Assembly: GCA_023489135.1 (NCBI GenBank)
Contig: JAMDCE010000571.1
Coordinates: 1 to 6,648, forward strand
Length of the DNA: 6,648 bases
Source: Chloroflexota bacterium
Lineage (GTDB): Bacteria; Chloroflexota; Chloroflexia; JAMDCE01
Reading direction: 5' to 3'
The first letter of the stretch is position 1, and each line of letters starts with the position of its first letter. Below are positions 1 to 5,002 of the stretch, one piece after another. A program made the translations under genes and the position numbers. The notes below the pieces were generated by a model. It saw only the letters and a program-made list of their open reading frames with translations, did not search any database and had not been told where the DNA came from.

Positions 1-69
1 TGCCGGCCCTTTTTCTTCGCCACGCCCGCGAAGTGGAGCCGCTGGAGAGCCAGGTGGTTAGGCAACAGG

Positions 70-81
70 CGCCCTAGGGCG
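70..81. repeat. 12-bp perfect palindrome upstream of sigma gene
   Basis: CGCCCTAGGGCG is a perfect 12-bp palindrome that abuts the G-rich -35-like element of the candidate sigma operon promoter. It could be an operator half-site pair for a dimeric regulator. One such palindrome is expected by chance in a window of this length, so its position, not its existence, is the only argument. Confidence 0.3.
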
Positions 82-113
82 GGGAAAACCTCCTGGTCGC
101 CCCACTATGTCAT
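81..113 (+). promoter_or_regulatory. Candidate ECF-type promoter of the sigma operon
   Basis: GGGGAAAACC at 81-90 resembles the GGAA-C -35 class recognised by many ECF sigma factors. About 16-17 bp further on lies TATGTCA (106-112), which contains the GTC often seen in ECF -10 elements. This would start transcription near 118, a short distance before the sigma gene. Genes of this type are commonly autoregulated, so self-recognition by the downstream sigma factor is plausible. It rests on a loose motif match only. Confidence 0.3.
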
Positions 114-135
114 TGCCATTTTCTAGACCGCGGCG

Positions 136-699
136 GTGTTTGATATAGTAGACGAAATGATAGAGCCAACTTTTGATGTGGAGACGGCCTTTGAGTCGGC
201 GTACCGCCGGCACTACTCGCGGATCCTGACCATCGCCAGCCGCTTCGCCGCTGTTGACTCCGAGGCCGAAGAGCTAACCCAAGAGGCGTTTCTGCGGCTG
301 TATGACGCGCCGGTGCTGCGGCAGGCCGAAGTCGAGGTGAGGGCCTGGCTCGTGCGAGTGGTCACCAATCTGGGGTTGAACGCAGCGCGCGGGCGTCGGA
401 GGGAGAAGGCTCGAATGAATCGACTGGGAAACTTGGAATTGGCCAACACGATGGCGGGAGCGGCCGACTCCGATCCGATAAAGGTGATCGTGCGGGCTGA
501 GGAGCAGAGGCTGGTACGTGAGCTGCTGCGGCAGCTTCCCCCACGGGCGCGGGCCGGCCTCGTTCTGCGCCATAGCGGGCTCTCCTACGCTGAGATAGCC
601 AGGGTTATCGGGGTTGCGCCTGGTTCGGTGGGGACGCTCTTGGCCAGGGCCGAACTGGCCTTTATGGAAAGATGGAAGAGGTGCACCAATGAAATGTGA
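136..699 (+). CDS. ECF-type RNA polymerase sigma factor (sigma-70 family)
   Basis: A 187-residue sigma factor with only the two core domains of the extracytoplasmic function (ECF) class. Region 2 spans about residues 19-88 (FESAYRRHYSRIL, then DSEAEELTQEAFLRLY for core binding, then RAWLVRVVTNLGLNAAR for -10 recognition). After a loose linker, region 4 spans about 124-175, with LRQLPPRARAGLVLRH and a helix-turn-helix SYAEIARVIGVAPGSVGTLL that reads the -35 element. It would direct RNA polymerase to a small regulon in the cytoplasm. The start is uncertain: GTG at 136 gives the longest form, while ATG at 157 gives 180 residues and still keeps all of region 2; neither has a strong ribosome binding site. 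The gene overlaps the anti-sigma gene by 11 bp, the usual sign of a translationally coupled sigma/anti-sigma pair. ECF membership is certain; the exact ECF group is not assigned. Confidence 0.93.
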   Translation: MFDIVDEMIEPTFDVETAFESAYRRHYSRILTIASRFAAVDSEAEELTQEAFLRLYDAPVLRQAEVEVRAWLVRVVTNLGLNAARGRRREKARMNRLGNLELANTMAGAADSDPIKVIVRAEEQRLVRELLRQLPPRARAGLVLRHSGLSYAEIARVIGVAPGSVGTLLARAELAFMERWKRCTNEM

Positions 700-1915
700 G
701 ACGGCCGGATCCATTCGGGCTTATGTCGACGGAGAGCTCGATTCCGTTGCGGTCGGTCGATTGGAGGGACATCTGGCAGCCTGTCCACCGTGCCGGGCGC
801 GCCTGGAGCGAGTACGCGCCAATGCGGCCACTGTGGCGTTTCACCTGAGGTCTTCCATCGCGGCGCCAGAAGTGGCCGCGAGCCAGGAGGAGCGCGTGTG
901 GGCGTCTCTCCAAGCGCGGATCGGCGATGACCGGCGCTCGCGATCGCAGGAGCAGATTGCCCCGGCCGGTGCTAATCCCGGCAAACGGAATGGTCAACCC
1001 AATCCACCTGACAGATATGAAAGGAGATGGAGAATGCCAGTGCTTGTCTTTTCTCTACGTCAGCGCTCGGGGCTGGCGGCGGCGCTGGCGGCGGTGTTCC
1101 TTCTGGTGGTTATACCCATCGCCGGTCTATCGCTCGTTCCGGCCGGCCGAGCCACCGCGGTTGAGTTTCTGAATCTGTTTCGCCCACAGCGATTCCAGGC
1201 CGTCACCGTCGATCCAAGGGTGCCATTTGAGGCCCTGGCTAAACTGGAGAGCCTGGGCACGATGACGATGCCATCGGCAAGAGAGTATTCGGCTTCTGTG
1301 ACCGATGAGTCGTTGGATCAAGTTGGGGCGAACCTCGGGCTGAAGGTGCGACGTCCCACGATGCTCCCGCCGGGAGTGACGGGGTCGCCCACGGTGCTGA
1401 CAACGCAGCCAGCCAAAGCGACCTTCACGGTGGATCGTCAGAAGGCCGAAGCGTACCTACGGAGCGCTGGCGCCTCAAATCCCAGCGTGCCACCTCAACT
1501 TGATGGAGCAAGACTGGTGATCAACGTCCCTGGCGCGGTGATCCAGGCCTATGGGGATGACACTGGCCAGCCGGCGCTGGTGGTGGCCCAGCTTAACTCA
1601 CCCACCGCCGTCGTCGAGGGCAACACCAACCTGGCGGAGTTACGCCAGTTCCTTCTCAGCGTCCCTGGGCTGCCGGCGGATACCGTGGCCCAACTGCGCG
1701 CCATTGACGATTGGACGACTACGGTTCCCATACCCATTCCGCGCGACGAGGCGGATTCGCGTGAGGTGTCCGTAGGGGGCGCCCAGGGGCTAATCGTTTC
1801 CGATCTGGCCTCGGGAGTAAGTGGGCTCATCTGGCAGCGTGACGGCGTCGTTTTCGGCCTCGCCGGGATGGTCTCGCAACAGCAGCTACTCGGCCTTGCC
1901 GGATCACTGCAGTAG
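689..1915 (+). CDS. Membrane-anchored zinc-finger anti-sigma factor
   Basis: A 408-residue protein, probable partner and inhibitor of the preceding sigma factor. The N-terminus has a zf-HC2/ZAS-type zinc site: Cys3, then His28-x3-Cys32-x2-Cys35. A hydrophilic linker (about 60-115) leads to one membrane helix at about 128-150, with basic residues before it, giving an N-in topology. The remaining 250 or so residues would be extracytoplasmic. The last part (about 355-408: VGGAQGLIV, LIWQRDGVVFGLAG, QQLLGLAGSL) resembles the DUF4367-type C-terminal domain seen on anti-sigma factors, which may sense or stabilise. ATG 689 is chosen over an open frame extending to 614 because it places the zinc finger at the N-terminus and follows AGAGG (677-681) at 7 nt. 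An internal ATG at 1034 (Met116) has an even better ribosome binding site and could yield a 293-residue form without the zinc finger. The signal is unknown. Confidence 0.88.
   Translation: MKCETAGSIRAYVDGELDSVAVGRLEGHLAACPPCRARLERVRANAATVAFHLRSSIAAPEVAASQEERVWASLQARIGDDRRSRSQEQIAPAGANPGKRNGQPNPPDRYERRWRMPVLVFSLRQRSGLAAALAAVFLLVVIPIAGLSLVPAGRATAVEFLNLFRPQRFQAVTVDPRVPFEALAKLESLGTMTMPSAREYSASVTDESLDQVGANLGLKVRRPTMLPPGVTGSPTVLTTQPAKATFTVDRQKAEAYLRSAGASNPSVPPQLDGARLVINVPGAVIQAYGDDTGQPALVVAQLNSPTAVVEGNTNLAELRQFLLSVPGLPADTVAQLRAIDDWTTTVPIPIPRDEADSREVSVGGAQGLIVSDLASGVSGLIWQRDGVVFGLAGMVSQQQLLGLAGSLQ
1020..1036 (+). promoter_or_regulatory. Strong internal ribosome binding site and in-frame ATG
   Basis: AAAGGAGA at 1020-1027 lies 7 nt before an in-frame ATG (1034-1036, Met116 of the anti-sigma factor). 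It is the closest match to the consensus Shine-Dalgarno in the window. The peptide that would start here (MPVLVFSLRQRSGLAAAL...) looks like a signal-anchor N-terminus: short basic stretch followed by the membrane helix. It may give a second, zinc-finger-less product. It could also be a relic of a fusion of two formerly separate genes, or chance. Confidence 0.45.
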
Positions 1916-1924
1916 GACGCGGGA

Positions 1925-2896
1925 ATGAGCTTGATCGAGGTAAAGCAACTTCGTAAGGTCTATAGGAATGGCAAAGTCGCCCTGGAGAACCTCTCCCTGC
2001 GGGTTTCCCAGGGCGAGGTTTTCGGTTTTCTCGGTCCCAATGGCGCCGGGAAAACCACCGCCATCAAGATAATGATGGGCTTCGTCATGCCGACGTCCGG
2101 TGAGGTTCGGGTTTTTGGTCTCGCCCCCGGCGATCCAGTAGCGAAAGCACGCCGCCTCATTTCCACCCCGGACCGCGCATGCACCGGCGTGCCCAGCAGC
2201 CGGGCTTCGCCCGAGGTGGGGTATCTGCCGGAAAATCCTTATTTTTATGAATATCTGACCGGCCGGGAGTTGCTGGATTTCTACGCTCGGCTCGCCGGAC
2301 TCCACGAATCTCAGCGAAAGCGGAGAGTTGAAGAGACTCTTCGGCTGGTGGGCCTGGAAGAGGCGGCCGATCTTCGTCTCAGGGGCTATTCCAAAGGGAT
2401 GCAGCAGCGGGCCGGCCTGGGACATGCCCTGGTTCATTCGCCTGAGCTTGTCCTTTTGGATGAGCCTACCTCGGCGTTGGACCCTCTGGGTCGCCGGGAG
2501 GTTCGCGATCTGATTCATAGACTGAAAGCCGAAGGGGTGACGGTGTTTCTGAACTCTCACCTGCTCAGCGAGGTAGAGCTCGTCTGCGACAACGTGGCCA
2601 TCGTCGACCGGGGCCTGGTGATCCGAAGCGGTTCCCTCTCGGCCCTGGTCGCCAGCCAGAATGAGTTGCGTATCTCAGTGGATCAGGTGACTGCCGAGCT
2701 GCGGACCCGCCTTCAGCGCATCGGCACCATCCAGGAAGCCAGCGAAACGGAAGTTGTGCTGGCGGTGTCCGATGTGGAGGCCGCGGCCCTGGCCGCGCGG
2801 GCCGTTCACGACCTCGGGCTGCGACTCTATGGTCTGGTGCCGGCCGTGCACCGGCTGGAGGATATCTTCGTTCAGGCCGTTGAGGGAGGGCGCTAG
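1925..2896 (+). CDS. ABC transporter ATP-binding protein (ABC-2 exporter type)
   Basis: A 323-residue ATPase that would drive export through the membrane protein encoded next. Motifs in order: Walker A GPNGAGKTT (37-45), Q-loop region GYLPENPYFYEYLTG (99-113, with Glu-Asn where many families have Gln, as is common in this subgroup), signature YSKGMQQR (155-162, a degenerate LSGGQ), Walker B LVLLDEP (175-181), D-loop SALD (183-186) and H-loop His212 (NSHLLSEVE). The C-terminal 100 residues form the extra domain typical of such subunits and end in LEDIFVQAVEGG. ATG 1925 follows AGGA (1914-1917) at 7 nt. The gene lies 9 bp after the anti-sigma stop and its own stop overlaps the permease start. 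Odd feature: residues 80-98 are an extra segment between the RRLI that normally runs straight into GYLPEN, bounded by inverted repeats in the DNA. Substrate unknown; lipid, peptide or drug export are all possible. Confidence 0.94.
   Translation: MSLIEVKQLRKVYRNGKVALENLSLRVSQGEVFGFLGPNGAGKTTAIKIMMGFVMPTSGEVRVFGLAPGDPVAKARRLISTPDRACTGVPSSRASPEVGYLPENPYFYEYLTGRELLDFYARLAGLHESQRKRRVEETLRLVGLEEAADLRLRGYSKGMQQRAGLGHALVHSPELVLLDEPTSALDPLGRREVRDLIHRLKAEGVTVFLNSHLLSEVELVCDNVAIVDRGLVIRSGSLSALVASQNELRISVDQVTAELRTRLQRIGTIQEASETEVVLAVSDVEAAALAARAVHDLGLRLYGLVPAVHRLEDIFVQAVEGGR
2163..2219. repeat. 57-bp in-frame palindromic insert inside the ABC ATPase gene
   Basis: This stretch adds 19 codons (residues about 80-98; PDRACTGVPSSRASPE is the core) between the Walker A domain and the Q-loop. 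Its ends form an imperfect inverted repeat: CCACCCCGG (2163-2171) pairs with CCGAGGTGG (2211-2219) at 8 of 9 positions. Inside are a 6-bp stem with one G-T pair (2177-2182 with 2187-2192, 4-nt loop) and a 5-bp stem CGGGC-TTC-GCCCG (2201-2213). Its length is a multiple of three and has no stop, so the ATPase stays open. This resembles the Rickettsia palindromic elements that insert into genes in frame, though it is shorter. No second copy is seen in the window. That it is an insertion is inferred from remembered relatives, not from an alignment. Confidence 0.5.
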
Positions 2897-3756
2897 TGCA
2901 GACGCTGCTAATCGCTCGGCTGACGCTTAAGGAAGCGGCGCGCAAGAAACTGTTGCTTCTTACCGTTGTCGGAGGGGGCCTTTTCCTCGTCCTCTTCGGC
3001 GTTGGGCTGGCCGTTCTTCTGCCGGAGCTCAGAGCGCAGTTTGCCCGTGAGGGCCGCCCCACGGCCCAGGCCGCCCTGTTCGTCTCGCTGATGACGATCA
3101 TGGGCTTCTATGTTCTGAACTTCCTGGCCGGAATCAGCGCTATGTTCGTCTCCGTAAACGCCATTTCCGGGGAGACCGATTCGGGTACGGTCCACGCTCT
3201 GCTGGCCCATCCCCTGCGGCGGCGTGATATCGTCCTGGGGAAATGGCTGGGCTACGCGGCCGTATTGATCCTTTATGTGGTGACAATGAGCGGGAGTCTC
3301 CTGGCCATCGTCTATTTCGTGGGCGGCTATCGCGTGGCCACGCCGCTTCCTGCCGTCGCCCTGATGGTGCTGGTCACCTTGGTTGTCCTGAGCCTCAGCT
3401 TCTTTGGTGGAACGTTTCTGCCGACGCTGGCCAACGGAATAGGTATATTCTTGCTGTACGGGCTGGCCTGGATGGGGGGATTGATCGAAATCATCGGGGC
3501 GCAGTTGCACAGCGACGCGATGAACTACATTGGTATTGTGGTCAGCCTGCTAATGCCCAGCGATATCCTGTGGCGGGGCGCCTCTTACTACCTCCAGCCG
3601 GCCTGGGTGGTGCTGCTGGAGAATTCGCAGAACGTAAGCGCTGCACCGTTCGCCTCGTCGACCCCGCCCACGACAGCGATGATCGTTTACGCCGGGCTCT
3701 ATACCGTAATCGCCCTCGGTGCCGCCGTCGCCGTGTTTAACCGGAGGGACCTGTAG
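2896..3756 (+). CDS. ABC-2 type transporter permease
   Basis: A 286-residue integral membrane protein, the membrane partner of the preceding ATPase. About six membrane helices are visible: residues 19-43, 61-89, 117-143, 150-172, 179-201 and 261-281, with the C-terminus ending FNRRDL in the cytoplasm. Between helices 2 and 3 is the hallmark cytoplasmic segment of ABC-2/NosY-like permeases: AISGETDSGTVHALLAHPLRRRDIVLGKWLG (read here as ISGETDSGT, then HPLRRRDIVLGKWLG), which contacts the ATPase. A PSDILWRGASYYLQP segment follows helix 5 and precedes a long loop. The GTG start at 2896 overlaps the TAG of the ATPase gene by one base and sits a few nt after GAGGGAGGG, so the two subunits are translationally coupled and likely made in equal amounts. 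One ATPase plus one permease would assemble as a 2+2 complex. Last gene of the sigma-led operon. Substrate unknown. Confidence 0.93.
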   Translation: MQTLLIARLTLKEAARKKLLLLTVVGGGLFLVLFGVGLAVLLPELRAQFAREGRPTAQAALFVSLMTIMGFYVLNFLAGISAMFVSVNAISGETDSGTVHALLAHPLRRRDIVLGKWLGYAAVLILYVVTMSGSLLAIVYFVGGYRVATPLPAVALMVLVTLVVLSLSFFGGTFLPTLANGIGIFLLYGLAWMGGLIEIIGAQLHSDAMNYIGIVVSLLMPSDILWRGASYYLQPAWVVLLENSQNVSAAPFASSTPPTTAMIVYAGLYTVIALGAAVAVFNRRDL

Positions 3757-3979
3757 AAGCTCGTTCTTATCCCCGCGGTGTCTCAAGGCATCTCGTAATC
3801 GTGGTAGCCAGAGGGGACGGGACAGTGTGCACGTTGTAGAGGCAGGTCTGACGTCTTCCGAGGTGTAGGCCTGGCCGAAGGCTTTACAAAAGTTAGGGCT
3901 TCGGAGATTCGTTAATGTCCGTGAGACCTGCCCCTACCACCTCCCCCGCCGATGACGGCCTATTGTTACGCAAATGGTA
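3757..3979. other. Intergenic region between convergent genes
   Basis: No gene is supported in these 223 bases. They separate the 3' ends of the permease gene (plus) and the LPXTG protein gene (minus). The only clear structure is the inverted-repeat element at 3836-3937. A short 4-bp hairpin GCCG-ATGA-CGGC lies at 3948-3959. Neither is followed by a convincing T-run, so no classical intrinsic terminator can be named for either gene. Confidence 0.6.
3836..3937. repeat. 102-bp inverted-repeat element (MITE- or BIME-like)
   Basis: A 17-nt left arm (3836-3852) and right arm (3921-3937) are inverted copies at 15 of 17 positions, with a perfect 9-bp core (GGCAGGTCT against AGACCTGCC). Between them is a second stem, CCGAAG (3875-3880) with CTTCGG (3899-3904). 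The element has no coding capacity. Its place between two converging genes suits a bidirectional transcription end or a REP/BIME-type sequence; its terminal inverted repeats would also fit a small non-autonomous mobile element. No target-site duplication is obvious. The word GCAGGTCTG recurs in the hairpin at 4738-4782. Confidence 0.55.
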
Positions 3980-4555
3980 TTAGCCTTTTTGGAAAAGTGC
4001 CCGCAGTCCCAGTCCAAGGATTAGGGAAAGGGTTCCGGCGAGATAGAGGACAGAATGAAGGAAGGGCTGCCCGGTGCGCGGAAGAGCATCCGCTTCGGCG
4101 GGCTGTACCTCCGTTGACTGAGGAGCCGCATTCTGTGGCCCACCCGCCAGCGGCTGAGATTGACTTAAAGACGTGTCGGGTGGTCGAGGCGCTTGGGGCG
4201 GCTCGCCAACTGTCCTTCGGAGAGTGAACCCAAGGGTGACGCGAGTTCCGACCTGAAGGGTTATATCCTTCTGTGTTTCCGCGGTGAAACCATTGGCCTC
4301 AACGGTCACATTGTACCGCCCTTTGGCCAGGTTGGTTACATCGTAGAGGCCACTGCTGTCCGTCGTCGTGGTGCGCCGGGCGCCCGAGCCCGTATTCTTC
4401 ACCGTAACCGTGGCGCCAACGACGGCCGCACCCTGCTCATCCTTCACGCTTCCTTCGATGATACCGTTCTCCTGGGCGAAGACAGGCAGAGTCAAACCCA
4501 TCGCTACGAGGGCCACAACGGCCAACATGGCCAACAGGGGCCTAATTCGCGGCAT
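3980..4555 (-). CDS. Secreted LPXTG-anchored protein with a carboxypeptidase-regulatory-like domain
   Basis: A 191-residue exported surface protein. Residues 1-27 are a signal peptide: MPRIRP, a long hydrophobic core, and a likely cut after Ala27 (PVFA/QEN). Residues about 31-112 form one carboxypeptidase regulatory-like/CNA-B-like beta-sandwich: GIIEGSVKDEQGAAVVGATV, then DSSGLYDVTNLAKGRYNVTV and QVGTRVTLGFTL. A Pro/Gln/Ser-rich linker (115-157) follows. The end is a classical sorting signal: LPRTG (158-162), a hydrophobic helix (165-184) and a short basic tail (RALFQKG). A sortase would cut between Thr and Gly and attach it to the cell surface. ATG 4555 is chosen over an open frame to 4624 because the signal peptide starts there and GGGGAG precedes it by about 9 nt. 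Only one binding-fold domain is present and no enzyme domain, so it may be a stalk, adhesin or scaffold. No sortase gene lies in the window. Confidence 0.85.
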   Translation of the reverse strand: MPRIRPLLAMLAVVALVAMGLTLPVFAQENGIIEGSVKDEQGAAVVGATVTVKNTGSGARRTTTTDSSGLYDVTNLAKGRYNVTVEANGFTAETQKDITLQVGTRVTLGFTLRRTVGEPPQAPRPPDTSLSQSQPLAGGPQNAAPQSTEVQPAEADALPRTGQPFLHSVLYLAGTLSLILGLGLRALFQKG

Positions 4556-4596
4556 CTCGCTTGTCTCCCCGGCATACGTGCTATTTGATCGAGCCC

Positions 4597-4624
4597 AGTA
4601 TATCAAGCCGATAATTCCGCACAA
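4597..4624 (-). promoter_or_regulatory. Candidate promoter of the LPXTG protein gene
   Basis: Read on the minus strand, a -10 element TATACT (4602-4597, 5 of 6 to consensus) lies 16 bp after a weak -35, TTGTGC (4624-4619, 3 of 6). Transcription would start near 4590, leaving about 35 nt before the ATG at 4555, with the ribosome binding site inside. The -10 is convincing, the -35 is not. Copies of TTTGATCRAG lie on both sides of it (4584-4593 and 4644-4653). Confidence 0.4.
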
Positions 4625-4736
4625 ACTATGCCGCCGCTCCCAGTTTGATCAAGGGGTGAAGCAAAAAGGTTGCGTTGCTTTCATCCTTAGTTCCACGCTG
4701 CAAGGAGCACCGCCTTGACCTCGACAAGTGCAGACA

Positions 4737-4783
4737 CGCAGGTCTGCCCCCCAACCAGTACTACCTGTAGCGGCAAACCTGCG
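4737..4783. repeat. Imperfect hairpin related to the 3836-3937 element
   Basis: CGCAGGTCTGCC (4737-4748) pairs with GGCAAACCTGCG (4772-4783) at 11 of 12 positions around a 23-nt loop. The left arm shares GCAGGTCTG with the left arm of the 3836-3937 element, and TGTAGCGGCA (4766-4775) matches TGTAGAGGCA there at 9 of 10. A smaller stem, GCAGAC/GTCTGC (4730-4735, 4742-4747), competes with it. It may be a decayed relative of the same repeat family; the two lie on either side of the LPXTG gene. Confidence 0.4.
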
Positions 4784-4939
4784 GAGCCTGTCTCAGGAAA
4801 TCACATCTTTGCCCTAAGCGAAGCTCTGCCTACCCAAAAAGAGCGCAAGATAGGTTACCGTACCATATGTCAGCCCGTGACCTTAGCCGCCGGCGACCAT
4901 CTGGACCTGAGCACGAACACTAAAGGGAAAACGAGTCGA

Positions 4940-4968
4940 TTGCCAGGTCAGCAAGGCCGTGCTAGACT
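4940..4968 (+). promoter_or_regulatory. Candidate housekeeping promoter of the RecQ-like helicase
   Basis: TTGCCA at 4940-4945 matches the -35 consensus at 5 of 6 positions. The ideal 17-bp spacer follows, then TAGACT at 4963-4968, matching the -10 consensus at 4 of 6. Transcription would begin near 4975, about 28 nt before the GTG start at 5003, with GGAGAGG (4983-4989) in the leader. This is the best sigma-70-type promoter in the window and it argues against any longer N-terminus for the helicase. Confidence 0.5.
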
Positions 4969-5002
4969 ACCCCCGAAGTTTCGGAGAGGTTATAGAGCAG
5001 CG

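Larger units (their letters stand above)
1..135. other. Upstream region without a firm gene
   Basis: No gene can be established here. The third plus frame is open from the left edge to a TAG at 75-77, reading about 24 residues (ending VVRQQAP), so this could be the 3' tail of an upstream gene, but it is too short to judge. A 6-bp stem (15-20 with 28-33, 7-nt loop) lies right after a T-run at 10-14; the T-run is on the wrong side for an intrinsic terminator in the plus direction. The second half holds a 12-bp perfect palindrome and a candidate promoter, listed separately. Confidence 0.5.
4556..5002. other. 447-bp divergent intergenic region
   Basis: No gene is supported. The frame of the helicase is open back to 4691, but the segment before 5003 reads like non-coding sequence and has a good promoter in it. 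The region carries a candidate promoter on each strand, a hairpin at 4738-4782, a 6-bp stem AAGCAA/TTGCTT at 4659-4664 and 4675-4680, and two near-identical copies of TTTGATCRAG at 4584 and 4644. It is clearly less GC-rich in 4570-4680 than the flanking genes, as expected of a control region. Confidence 0.6.

Noticed and set aside
10..33. Stem (CTTCGC/GCGAAG) next to a T-run as an intrinsic terminator
   Set aside because: The T-run precedes the stem on the plus strand, and on the minus strand the stem is followed by A residues, so neither direction gives stem-then-T.
614..688. Longer N-terminus for the anti-sigma factor from ATG 614
   Set aside because: It would overlap the sigma gene by 86 bp, lacks a good ribosome binding site, and pushes the zinc finger away from the N-terminus where the family has it.
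1904..2560. 218-codon open frame antisense to the ATPase gene
   Set aside because: The plus strand carries a full set of ABC motifs; the antisense reading shows no domain or initiation signal.
2908..3510. 200-codon open frame antisense to the permease gene
   Set aside because: It is rich in Gln, Asp and His in the pattern produced by the complement of hydrophobic membrane codons, has no start signal and resembles no family; it is a shadow of the permease.
4556..4624. Longer N-terminus for the LPXTG protein from 4624
   Set aside because: The extension runs through the candidate promoter, and the typical signal peptide and ribosome binding site are at 4555.
4193..4718. Plus-strand open frames across the LPXTG gene
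   Set aside because: The minus strand encodes a coherent signal peptide, domain and sorting signal; the plus-strand readings are low-complexity Arg/Gly/His-rich shadows.
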